A DNA stretch of 64,000 nt from Poronia punctata. Its lineage: Eukaryota; Ascomycota; Sordariomycetes; Xylariales; Xylariaceae. A program made the translations under genes and the position numbers. The notes under the pieces were generated by a model. That model was not told where the DNA came from. It saw nothing but the letters and a program-made list of their open reading frames with translations, and made no database searches. The stretch is taken from positions 181,445 to 245,444 of the forward strand of contig MU401491.1 of assembly GCA_022579005.1 (NCBI GenBank), read 5' to 3'. Of this stretch, positions 35,736-45,622 are shown piece after piece; the first letter of the stretch is position 1, and each line of letters begins with the position of its first letter.

Positions 35736-37589
35736 GACCAAATCGGACGGCATCGGCCTTTTTATCGAGCATAAAACGGAAAAAGGAAAAGAAAAAGAAA
35801 GAAGCCTCAGAGTATACCACCGCCACCGCCGTCGCCACAATGGGGGATTTCCCGGATCCCGGATACCGGGGACACAGGGCTTGCCGAAAAATCATTCGCT
35901 ACTAGCGTGCTGTTCGTGTGTTGTTTACTCTTCATCCTGGACTGTATGATTGTATTTTTCATTTCTGGAGAAATATTTAGCAAGCAAGCGCCGCCCAAAC
36001 AGCGTTGTCGCATGGCATGGTATGGTTCTGGTATATTATGGATAAACAGACATCCATATACCGGTATACAAATATATAGCCCAGTATATTACATTTTAGA
36101 TAAGCGGACGGGAACAGGTACAACGAAGAGAAGAGAAGAGAAGAGAAAAGAAGAGAAGGTTGCTTGGAGCCAAGGTAGGTCTTGGATTCCGCCCCTTGTT
36201 CTTTGATGATACCAGAAGAATTCATCTTTTACACTACACTGTCTGTCTGCCTAGTTTATGAATAATTTTCTTGGGATTGTGATGTAAACATGTATGTTTT
36301 GATGGTCAGTTGCCTCTGCACGAGCGATGGCCGCCAATAGACATTTTCTCATACATAGCCGCGGTTGCCCGTGCCTATACGTACCTTACTTAAGACGGTG
36401 TATCAGTCCCCCTTATAGGTCGGGACCCGGCGGGCGGATTTTGCTCATGTCAGATACCGGGAATTCGGAATTTCAAAAGGTTTACTATGTCTGTCGACTT
36501 TCCGACACTTGTCGTTTAGTTTGAGACAAAGACACAGAATCATAGCTACCCTGGGGGAGCAGCTGACGCCTCGCCGCCTCCTTCCTCTCTTGACGTCTTT
36601 TGCGAGTGCGGCGGCTGAATCCAACACCCGTGTGATCCCCAGTGATCCCCAGTGATGGGACGAATAATAACCCGCGGTGAGCTAGGCTTTTAGGTTAATA
36701 CCTATTGGGTGGTTGGAATAAACTGATTTGTCTCCGCTAAGCGATAGTTTTGGCGCGAAGGAACCCCCATAGTAGGTATGGAAGGGGCCGTCATTCTTAG
36801 TTATACCGAATAGAATAAAGGGTGGACAGGGTAGGAGAATGGTTGATTGGATTATTTGTCGCTATAACATCTTGTCTATATGATGGAGTTTTCCTATAAA
36901 ACGGAAATACTTGAATGTCGCTACGCCTCGACCAACAGGAGCGGGGGGGGGGGGGCACTAAAGAACCATTAGTGCCATCCCCCGTGAATCTGCATTTGGG
37001 GCAAACTGCCTTCTAATCATAACTTTACTGCCCAATGAGGGGTGAGAACCATGTCCATGCATCATCGCGTCGGTCACATGTAGAAGATTGATGGCGCGGA
37101 AATATATGTGTGGCTGAAAAGACGTTCGTCGTTCGTTGTACATGGCTGCTATATGGTCTGAGCAGACGGTCCGAACCTGGATCATCGTTCTATCGGCGGT
37201 AAGTGTAGCCTCGGCCGGTCAAGGTTTGGACCGGTCTGCTTTTCTGTCGGTCTCGGAAGGAGAAGCATTAAAAGCTTAGCGGCGATCAAATTATATATGT
37301 ACAGATGGAGTCTCGGACGCGCTTCAGCTTGCGGAGGTGTAGAGGTAATCAGCACGCATGGGAGTAGAGATGCCTCTTTTATACAGACTACTCTACTCCC
37401 AATTGCTGGACGTGGCTGGCTCAGGATCAACCCTTGACAAGGCGCGACCCCTTTAATATTTATTCACTCGGTGTGTTGATAGCGCCGAGCCGGCAAGTGC
37501 TCCAAGGGACGCGATGGTATCGATACCACAATTGGTTTCCGGATTTTAGAGAACTTGTCTTTCTTTTGCTTTCTCGGTAGACCCGGGTT
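35736..37589. other. Intergenic spacer
   Basis: 3' flanks of pantothenate kinase (plus) and Aim11 (minus). Contains an AAGAG-type purine array at about 36126-36158 and a G run near 36945-36957. Frames inside show no family resemblance. Confidence 0.5.
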
Positions 37590-38204
37590 TTAGCTCGTAT
37601 TTTCCTTGGTCGGATTCTTTTCTTCTTCTGTTGCTGTTGTTGTTGCATCTTCTTTCCGTGATAGAATCTTGGCTACCCATTCTTCCAGTTCCTTCTCTGC
37701 CTGCTTATCTTGCGTGCCAGCATTTGCGTAAAGACTTTGTCGAGTCCGCCTCCTCAGATCGTCTACGTTGCAAAAGTCCAAGCCCCAGGATAGACCACCG
37801 GTCAACATGATTCCGAATCCGAAGACGTTGAGTGTCGCCAGGCTGAGGGCTTCGAACGCGATGAGGGAGTTGTCCTGGGGTTTTGACGTGGCAGCCTGAT
37901 TACTTGGCGTAAAGTACCGGGGTATCGTCTCTAATCTCTTCCTGGCTATCGATCGTCTCGTGACTAGTGTCGAGAGCGCTAGGAAGCCTGCGCCGGCGAA
38001 GAATACGCCTAGCTGCTTCAATGATCGTTGGGAGAAGACGGATCTATCGTCGACTGGTGGTGGTGGCGGCACTGCTGCTGGTGCTGATGGTGCTTGTGGT
38101 ATGGTGTCCTCGGCTCGAGACAGCCGCGAGTGGGGTTTTGATGTGGGCTCTTGAACGGATTCGTGATCTTTGGGCATCGTCATCGTCGTGCCGAATGACC
38201 ACAT
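37590..38204 (-). CDS. AIM11: Aim11-like mitochondrial membrane protein
   Basis: Single-exon frame of 204 aa. The N-terminal 55 residues are Pro/Ser-rich. Then comes SVFSQRSLKQLGVFFAGAGF with a first hydrophobic span at about 64-82, a basic loop (TRRSIARKRLE), and a second span at about 114-143 (ALSLATLNVFGFGIMLTGGL). WGLDFCNVDDLRRRTRQSLY and an acidic EKELEEWVAKILSRKED helix follow. Spacing and words match the fungal Aim11 family (altered inheritance of mitochondria 11), a two-span protein of unknown biochemical role. Several ATGs lie within the first ten codons; the first was taken. An Asn/Thr/Glu-rich tail ends the protein. Confidence 0.88.
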   Translation of the reverse strand: MWSFGTTMTMPKDHESVQEPTSKPHSRLSRAEDTIPQAPSAPAAVPPPPPVDDRSVFSQRSLKQLGVFFAGAGFLALSTLVTRRSIARKRLETIPRYFTPSNQAATSKPQDNSLIAFEALSLATLNVFGFGIMLTGGLSWGLDFCNVDDLRRRTRQSLYANAGTQDKQAEKELEEWVAKILSRKEDATTTATEEEKNPTKENTS

Positions 38205-39500
38205 GTTTCCGATCTTAGTTCTGGGGACGGCTCGATAAGGTTTTGAGGATGTACGAATTAGAGTTACGGGGCAGAAAGAAGAGCGGGAACCCTGGAATCG
38301 ACACGTGTGCGTGCGGCGCTTTCTTCCCTAGAAATAGCGTGATTCAAAAGTACCTACTTAACGAACGTGAGGTTATCGTGATGGATTCAAGATCAATGGT
38401 TCCCCTAGTTCCCCCAGATTGATTGATTTTAGCAGATCCCAAGCATTTGCCTATCCTATTCGGGGTTCGGACAAGTCGGGACCCACTTGCTAAGCTGCTA
38501 CTGTTTTGATGCATACCTAGCCAATGCACCATTTGAGACATTTGCAGAAGATTAATCCAGATATGTGCACTGTGTATACTGTACATCTTCAGAGCCACAC
38601 TGTGGGTATCTTGTTCTTTTACCAAGAATATCACACTTGTACAAGTATCTAGTCACGCTCTTCTATTAACTCTGATGGTCTACTACTATTAGTATCTGGC
38701 CTCTAAATGGGGCGATTCCCCTACCTATCAAGCATGTAGGAGGACGGTGACGGTAGAGTTCTTGTGCAGACTCCAGTATATAATGCGGCTTCAACGAACA
38801 ATTACTGGTTGTATTGTAGACTTTGAGCCGTATCTGTAGTCAATGGGAATAGGAGAGTTATGCTGCCAAACTGACCGTGAATTATCGCAATGTCAGGCTT
38901 CTCTTCCTCATAAGCTTCAGAAATGAGTGACAATAGTTGGGAATACTTGGTTAAGTGGCTCATTGTTAAAGGAGATGGGCGTACGGTCATGGTAGCTGGC
39001 TGATTACCATTCTTACTCGTAGGCCATACCAGTTTAATCATCAGCAGTTCCCCGGACATACTACCTACAATATGCACCCCACACAAGCACCAAGAGGAGA
39101 GATACAATTGGAAACTGTATCTACATCATAGAATGCCAGGCTTGTTCTCTTGAGATGCTTGATCTTAATTGCCGTGTTGGTATCTGTCCAACTTGTTCCA
39201 AGATCTCGGGTTTGATTACAAGCAGAATGGAGCCGCCTAAAACTGGTTTGTTTACAACGATAAAACTGTAGCCTATTAAAGCTTGTGCACAGGGTCGTTC
39301 TAATTCACACTGTACGGACAGTACAACATCGGCATTCGCACTTACCTAACGTCCCATTATCACCTTACCTACTATCATGTTCATGACTTTAGGTGATCCG
39401 ATCCAAAGCTCACTTAAGTCTACAGACACATCCATGCGCAGACCTCGCGGGAAGGATCTCTAATTTCCCTTTTTACATTTCACCGTGGCTGCAATATAAA
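38205..39500. other. Intergenic spacer between divergent genes
   Basis: 1.3 kb separating Aim11 (minus) from the oxygenase gene (plus). It should contain both promoters. No supported gene or repeat. Confidence 0.5.
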
Positions 39501-40820
39501 ATGGGGGGCAATAAAGGCAAGGCTGGAGGTAAAAGCTTATCGAATAAGAAACCGGACAAGGTCCAGAAAAAGCCAGATGTTGTTACTGCAAAACAACAAC
39601 AACATCCCTTACCAAACTGGCCGGCCTTCAAGCCCGAGTTGCCAGTAACGCAGCTAACGTTTGATACGCCGATCCCCGCATTCGAAGACCAGATTGTCTT
39701 ACTCCACAATTTCTGGCCCAAGAGCTTGTGCCGGGATTACTTGGCCTTCTTGGCCGGATTGCCGTTGACCACGACGCCTGGGCGGCCGAAGCGCGGGGAA
39801 GCCGTCCGGGTCAATGATCGCTTCCAGATTGATGATGTGGCTTTTTCCCAGAGACTGTGGCTTCAGACGGGGTTGAAGGATGCGGTCATGGATGACTCTG
39901 TTAAACATCTATGGTGCGCCTGCTCCGGCCCCTATTATGCCTTGAGACAAATATTCAATCAGAGAGGGGGCTTATTATCGAACCTCTACCCAAGTGGCTA
40001 CGTATCATCTGCCAAGGACATAACTGAACTGACATGGCTAGGAAAGGGGTGGGGAGGTTGTGGGACTCAATCCCAATGTGCGAATCTATCGTTACCAAAA
40101 GAACCAGTTTTTCGACTGTCACTGTACGTTGAGATATCTATTTGTTTCTTCTTGGGCAGTTGCGACGAATTGCCTTGCCTACGCCATCTGGGAGTCCAAG
40201 CGGCAGGCACATTCGGCAACCACTCTCCCACCTCTGATACTGTCACAGTCTACACTGCCGGGGGGTCCGTAATGACTTATTGTTATTGCACAAGGAGGGA
40301 AGGTTTCTCTGAGAAGTAGAGGTCTCCTGTATCTACTTATATAGGCGTTTCGGTGTAGACTTGGTCTGTACACGTAGGCACCGAGACCGGAACCGTGACA
40401 GATACCAGGTTATCATGGACTAATAAAGCCGCAAATACTACAGATGACGACTACAACCTAGTTGACGTCCCATCTGCCGGCGGGTCTGGAACCATTATCC
40501 GTGCCCGAACGACATGGACGGCTCTACTATACCTTACCTCCTCCACTGATGGCTTAATCGGCGGCGAGACGGCGTTTTACCCGCACGATCGAAAATTGGA
40601 AAGGGAAGAACTTGTCATAGCGCCTGAAACGGGGATGCTACTTCTTCATAAACATGGTGATAATTGCCTATTGGTATGTACAATCATTCTCTTCAAAGTA
40701 AAATCTGTTTATTTCAGTGGGATAAGTAATGGACTAAATGAACCCGATCAGCACGAGGGCCGCGAGGTTATTGCGGGAGAGAAGTGGATCATAAGAACAG
40801 ATCTCTGTGTGCGCAGGTGA
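39501..40820 (+). CDS. 2-oxoglutarate/Fe(II) oxygenase (prolyl 4-hydroxylase-like)
   Basis: Predicted Fe(II)/2OG-dependent hydroxylase. Four exons: 39501-39913, 40047-40123, 40444-40673 and 40752-40820, giving 262 aa with every join in frame. The iron triad is visible: H163-x-D165 in FFDCHYDDYN (spanning the exon 2-3 join) and H241 in LLHEGREV, with basic residues K251 and R255 in GEKWIIRTDL as likely 2OG contacts. Before the first His is LWGGEVVGLNPNVRIYRY; after it come RTTWTALLYLT, GLIGGETAFYPHD and the ETGMLLLHKHGDNC strand. The N-terminal 50 residues are Lys-rich (a possible nuclear signal). Intron 2 is 320 nt because a 160-bp solo LTR and its 5-bp duplication lie inside it. Substrate unknown. 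Confidence 0.88.
40241..40400 (+). mobile_element. Solo LTR, copy 1 (inside an intron)
   Basis: 160-bp unit beginning TGTCACAG and ending CCGTGACA, flanked by a 5-bp direct repeat GATAC (40236-40240 and 40401-40405). TG...CA ends and 5-bp target duplication are hallmarks of LTR retrotransposons. No internal coding region is present, so this is a solo LTR left by recombination. A second copy of identical length lies at 50290-50449 with 152/160 matching bases. Orientation was assigned as written; it could be the reverse. Confidence 0.85.
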
Positions 40821-41800
40821 AGGGAAATCTTGCCTTATCTGCGAGAAACCGGAGTTTATACTTCCGCCGGTCATATCCGTAACCCGAGGTCCGGCCATGG
40901 CCAAGTAAATAAAACACTCAGTTTCTTAACAACATGTGATTACTCTTCCCATTTCCAAGGACTTGATGGTCTTCTCCCGTGCCAAGCAAAGGAGTCAGAG
41001 TAAATAACCTACACGCTGTCCTCACACACAAATAAAGTTTCATGGCGGACAAGCACTGTCCAGTACACGTCAATAGGATCTGTGTTTACCATCCCTACCT
41101 TATACAGGATAAGAGATCTCTGGTTGGTTAGAACTTACGTCGGAGCAAACCTTACGGTGTGATAACACGCGTCTTTCTTGGTTGATGACTCCATATCCGA
41201 TGTCCGGATGTCCGTAATGCCCGCACGAACTGTAACCTACGGGTAACCCAGCCGAACACGAGCTCTTTAGAAAAACGTGGAACAATCCAGAAGGTCCGTG
41301 CCTCTTAGCAAGACTGCCTTTTCCATTTATAAAAGACTGACCTGTCCCCGCCTCCCCAAGAACTTTTTTTTGGACTTTCTCACTCAGGTATGCTATCGGC
41401 ATTAAAAGACCATCCCTAACAAGGGAGTGGACTAGAAGTGCTCGAAGATGACCAAGTGCCTGTGATGAGATATACTGAGGTATAGGGTATGAAAAACCCT
41501 CCTACCTGGTAGGAGCGCGTTACCATCCCTTTATCAGTTCTGAGGCGTGCGGGTCGGGGGAGGGTGAACTTTTGGCGAGGGAAGGGTGAAATGGAAATAT
41601 TCTTTGTAAAGTTATCTACCTACCTTGCCTTATTGGAGCAGTGCCGCCGAGAAAACGTGGGAATTGGGAAGATCGGTAGGAAGTACCTAGCTAGGTATAA
41701 TATGTTGTATGGGGAGGTGTGATCCCAAGTGGGAAGAGGAGATTTGTCTGGTTGAGGAAGGTAGTGGGAGGTTCTTCATTTTATATGTACAGCTAACCTA
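40821..41800. other. Spacer left of the TIR element
   Basis: 3' flank of the oxygenase gene. A minus-strand frame 41100-41402 has no family resemblance. Confidence 0.5.
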
Positions 41801-42080
41801 CATTACCGTGTGGCACCCTCTGTATGAGACGATCACGGTGATGATCTCCAAATCGTGAGACGATCTCCAGGCGGACATGATCAGCTGCGCGTCCTACAGC
41901 AAAGACAGTACTAATTCTGAGACGGTCTGTCACTTTGGAGATCGTCTCCAGATGGAGACCGTCTTAGAAAAAATTATGAATTAAAAAAGAAATATTCTTA
42001 TAGCCATATCTTACACTGTATGTATACAGTAGATATGGCTTATTAATACTATTTATACTGTACTTTAATTTTTAACTAGG

Positions 42081-42190
42081 TTTTTTTTTTTTTTTTTTTT
42101 TTGCAAGGGTCAAGGTTTGAACAGGTGGTTTATACATATTACATCATTATTACATACTAGGCACTTAACTACTATACTACGTAGGTTAAT
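42081..42190 (-). mobile_element. Possible tRNA-derived SINE with poly(A) tail
   Basis: On the minus strand an A-box-like TAGTATAGTAGTTAAG (42163-42179) is followed about 50 bp later by a B-box-like GTTCAAACC (42114-42122), then a run of 22 A (T42081-42102 on the plus strand). Spacing suits an internal RNA polymerase III promoter of a tRNA-derived SINE. The clover-leaf stems do not pair well, so it is not a functional tRNA. It sits inside the TIR element. Confidence 0.4.
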
Positions 42191-42400
42191 TAATTACACA
42201 TACGCGCGAAGGGTTAATTGTTATTATACTTTAAGAGCAATTATAATTGCAATTGTAATTGTAGTTGTAAGTGTAGGTGTAGGTGTAGGTATGGCTTGAT
42301 TCGGCTGTGCGGGCTGGCCCTTGGTATGGCTAGATCCGGCCGCGCAGGCAGGGATTCTCCTTGGCTAGGTCGGCTGCGTAGGTGTAGGTCTGATTGAATC

Positions 42401-42540
42401 GGCTGCAAAGGTCGGCTGCAAAGGTGTAGGTATGGCTGCAAAGGTGTAGGTCTGGCTGCGTAGGTGTTGGAATGGCTGCAAAGGTGTTGGAATGGCTGCA
42501 AAGGTGTTGGAATGGCTGCAAAGGTGTTAGAATGGCTGCG
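42401..42540. repeat. 20-bp tandem array (GGCTGCAAAGGTGTTGGAAT)
   Basis: About seven degenerate head-to-tail units, the last three nearly perfect. They lie inside the TIR element. A further set of three units of about 20 bp built on CTTTGGCTGCCGGAGACC follows at about 42620-42680. Confidence 0.85.
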
Positions 42541-42559
42541 CCGACTAGGTATGTTATGT

Positions 42560-42593
42560 AAGTAGGTAGGTAGGTAGGTAGGTAGGTAGGTAA
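42560..42593. repeat. (TAGG)n microsatellite
   Basis: Eight near-perfect GTAG units within the TIR element, the longest such run in the window. Confidence 0.9.
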
Positions 42594-42898
42594 ATAGGTC
42601 TGGGATAGGTCTGTAATGACTTTGGCTGCCGGAGACCACTTTGGCTGCCGGAGACCACTTTGGCTGCCGAGACCATTTTTGGCTGGCCAAGACCGTTTTA
42701 TCTAGCCTGAGATCGTTTTCATTTTTGGAGATTATACCTATTAAGAGACTATCTAATCAAAAAAGACAGTATACTATAAAAAAACATCACTATAATTGTC
42801 TTAGATTATAAAAACGGTCACAAAAATTTCAAGACGGTGCCAAAAGCTTAGATCATCACGGTAATCGTCTCCAATTAGGGGCACCACACGGTAATGTA

Positions 42899-44425
42899 GC
42901 TATATAAGCCGATGATAGATAGCAAGTTCTATATATCACCAAAGCAGTCACGGTTGGGCATAGAGTCGGACAGAATTTGCATGAAAATGACTGGCAACAA
43001 CGGGTACCTAAAGTTTCTCTATATTCTATATTAGGTGGTACCTACTTAGGTTAGGCAGTAGTTACCTCCCGTAGTCCATGCTTTGGACTCACAATACATG
43101 TACAACAGCCGAGAGTCCACTCCAATCAACATAGTGACATAGGTAGAGGTAGGTAAGGGTAGGTGGGTAAAGTAAGTAGGTATAAGTAGACTTCCCACGG
43201 TAGCCACCCGGGTTAATGAACAATAATTTTGCATTATTCACATGAACGCTGCCCAAAGACCTTGAGAATCCCATCCATAAAGGGGTTGAGTCCACCCGTA
43301 CCTATTACAACCGTCGAGAAGATATATATGTTTTGAAGAACTACCTTACCTTATATTTACTTCCCAATTTGAATGATGTTTTGTCTGTCCCTGAGGAGGG
43401 CAATGTGCGATGATGTGGATCCGTTGTGTTATAGAAGCCTAATGCTAGTAGGAAGGAGTCCTGTCCGTGGAATTAGCAAGTAATTAAAGTACCTAAGTAT
43501 CGGAGTTTAGAACCGGTGTTCTTGCTTTCTCCTAATATATTACTACAACTCGAGGAAGTCCGGAATGAACCAGAGTCCCTGTTACCTCCATCTTTGTGTT
43601 GGTCTGAGATATTCGTGCTTTCCATTTCTACTAGCAATAACAACTTGATAGGGAGACACAAGGTCTACCTGCTAGATTTATATAAATGTTAAAGTTGTCG
43701 CATTAGAAGATACGGTTGGTAGTTCCTACCTTTGTAATATAAGAAACTTCCTGTTCTACCTCTGGAAACAAGTAAATCAGGGAACTGCGACCTAACAGAG
43801 TTATATTATGTGTCTACAGCATAAATTTGTTAATTGGCCATGAAAGTCAGAACTGGCATAGGAAAGGAAAGGGCCCTTCTAACAATAAGGAAGGACGTCA
43901 AGCCCTTCCCTAAACGTGGAACTTAACATGCCAAGTTGCAATGACCCATGGTCTCATGCCATGACAGAAGGAGTTCTTTCAAAGTGGACAGCAAGTATTT
44001 CCAGGGAAGCGGCAGATCACAATGTATTTGTATAAAAGAAACAATTCTGTTGATGCGTGTCTATTTCTTTCTTGTCCCGCCATTACAATCCTACCCTGTC
44101 ATCAAATCATGCCCATTTATACTTCGGTTACCTCCTATGAGGACGTGTGCCTACACTGCATGCGCACCTTGCTGAGACCATACAAAAAGCTCTGGCCGTC
44201 AGTGCAAGCTAGCAGTTTGTTTACAATAGAGTGCACGTTGCCTTCAAGTCTGTCAACGCGCGCCGGAAGCAGTGGATCGAGCGCAAGGACATGTGCAAGG
44301 CTGTAAGTTATCTATTAAATGCATTTTTCTTTCACTGCGCATACCTAATAGGTCGCTGTCAAAATTTCTCCGTGCTGACAGCGAGAGTAGGTAGTGTTAC
44401 CCAAGCGGAATTCGCGTGACTCAAC
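42899..44425. other. Gene-poor spacer right of the TIR element
   Basis: No supported gene. A short exon-like stretch ending at a good donor (KQWIERKDMCKA then GTAAGT near 44303) may be part of a decayed gene, but I could not place it in a family. Confidence 0.4.
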
Positions 44426-44429
44426 CGCC

Positions 44430-44540
44430 ACCATTCAGATCGCCCTGGTCGATCTACTGAAGACACAAGGCTTGCGCCCAACCGTAATGGGAGGCCATTC
44501 CAGTGGCGAGATCGGAGCAGCCTACGCTGCAGGATATAGT
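44430..44540 (+). pseudogene. Polyketide synthase acyltransferase relic
   Basis: About 37 codons reading [20 protein letters not shown] followed by [14 protein letters not shown]. This is the nucleophile elbow of the malonyl-CoA:ACP acyltransferase domain of iterative type I polyketide synthases; GHSSGE contains the active-site Ser. Nothing else of the usual 2000-plus-residue enzyme can be recognised nearby: no ketosynthase, dehydratase or reductase motifs. The frame ends where a small foldback sequence begins, at 44534. It is therefore a fragment of a lost or rearranged biosynthetic gene, retained with a clean motif, which suggests a recent loss. Confidence 0.75.
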
Positions 44541-44614
44541 AGGCTCCTATACGCCACAAGGGATCTAGTATCTCAGGCTAAGATTACGCAGTGACATATA
44601 GGAGCCTATTATAT
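44534..44614. repeat. 81-bp foldback (short inverted-repeat insert)
   Basis: Left arm ATATAGTAGGCTCCTATACG and the complement of the right arm differ at two of 20 positions, with a 41-bp loop. It abuts the acyltransferase relic exactly where its similarity stops, so it may be a tiny MITE that inserted there. Confidence 0.65.
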
Positions 44615-45497
44615 GGTAGCTAGCGATTGCTATCAAAATCAGTTGCATCGGAATCGTTCTCAGCCTCTACCTATATTCAACCTACACATTCACACTCACA
44701 CTACGTCCCCTGGATGTTGATATCAAGATGTTGCCAAACATTGGACTCCCCGCCATGATCATCGACGGCGAGGATTACCTACTATACTTTGGTTGCATCA
44801 AAGTACATACGGTACGTATCTCTTGTCATTACTTTAGATGTTGAGCATTGCTAATATTGTCTACAGGATTATAAGTGCATAACCAACAAGCTTTTGTCAT
44901 ATGCCATACAATATACCTACTATACTGCATTCCCGCTTGAGTAGGTAGTTGGCATATACGCGGCCCAAGACGGTTAGAATCTGATATCCTAATACCACCA
45001 TCAGTACCGCGTTGGCTATAACGGTATATACGCGACAAAATTGCTACATAAAAACCATCAATGGTAGACTCGGAGGCTCTCATCGCAAAGGGGCCAAAAG
45101 CCACACACTGGCACCACTGGGGTGAAGTTCGACACCCGGATTCTCAAGGTCTTGTAGAAATGCACGCGAGGTTGGGGTCAACTACCTACCAGCTTGAAAC
45201 TCGTTTAATGCAGCAGGATGGTGTAGAAAACCTCCACATCACGTTGATGTCCTGGCGAGAGGCAGGAGACCCAGCTACGCCTCTCTTCTGACGCTTTTTA
45301 CTGGATAAATCTCTAGAGTAGGGGGTCGTGGATCCACAGCAACTAAAGCAGCTAGAAGGGGGTTATATCCTAAGGGAAGAAGATGAGGAGAAAGGAGGAG
45401 AGAAAGATAAAGAGAAGCAATAGGACGGGCAGGAAGAGGGGGTTAGCTTGGAGGATCCAAGGAAAGAAGTCTAGAGGCCTTCTTTCTCGATCACAGG
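44615..45497 (+). pseudogene. Exon-like relics of an unidentified gene
   Basis: Two stretches read like protein: 44714-44813 (DVDIKMLPNIGLPAMIIDGE then DYLLYFGCIKVHT, followed by a GTACGT donor) and 45061-45291 (76 codons with WHHWGEVRHPDSQGLVEMHA). They could be exons of one gene, but I could not join them into a complete frame and do not recognise the family. The following 45300-45480 is purine-rich, with a charged frame (VDPQQLKQLEGGYILREEDE) ending just before an LTR-like sequence. Interpretation as the decayed 3' part of a retroelement or of a host gene is equally open. Confidence 0.3.
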
Positions 45498-45560
45498 TGT
45501 TACAGTCCCGACCGGTGATTCAAGGTTTTACTTATTGTTATTGCAAGAAGTGAGAATAGC
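45498..45560 (+). mobile_element. Truncated LTR start related to the solo LTRs
   Basis: Begins TGTTACAGTCCCGACCGG, and at offset 32 carries ACTTATTGTTATTGCA, a 16-bp word found at offset 34 in both 160-bp solo LTRs. It is preceded by a long purine-rich tract, as expected for the polypurine primer site before a 3' LTR. No matching end is found before the glutathione transferase gene, so it is truncated. Confidence 0.5.
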
Positions 45561-45622
45561 GTTTGGTTAGTTATGGCTCTATCTAGGGTGATTAGCTAGG
45601 TAATTAATTACTCGTGCAGGCC

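Larger units (their letters stand above)
41801..42896. mobile_element. 1.1-kb TIR element (MITE-like, TA target site)
   Basis: Imperfect terminal inverted repeats of about 47 bp (37 of 47 match) begin CATTACCGTGTGG at 41801 and end with its complement at 42896. Both ends are directly flanked by TA (41799-41800 and 42897-42898), the duplication used by Tc1/mariner-type transposons. Inside the termini, variants of GAGACGATCTCC recur on both sides (for example 41826-41960 and 42625-42720), resembling subterminal transposase sites. No transposase frame is present. The interior has been colonised by a SINE-like unit and tandem arrays listed separately. Confidence 0.8.

Noticed and set aside
40241..40400. 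MITE with short inverted ends
   Set aside because: Only about six terminal bases are inverted, the ends are TG...CA and the duplication is 5 bp, which fits a solo LTR better.
40124..40443. Apparent disruption of the oxygenase gene by a frameshifting insertion
   Set aside because: A GT donor at 40124 and a CAG acceptor at 40443 remove the whole insert and restore the HxD motif in frame.
42081..42190. Functional tRNA gene
   Set aside because: Box-like words are present but acceptor, anticodon and T stems do not pair.
45061..45291. Complete 76-aa gene
   Set aside because: The ATG may be internal to a larger decayed exon, no homologous family is recognised, and it lies among transposon relics; kept only as a relic.
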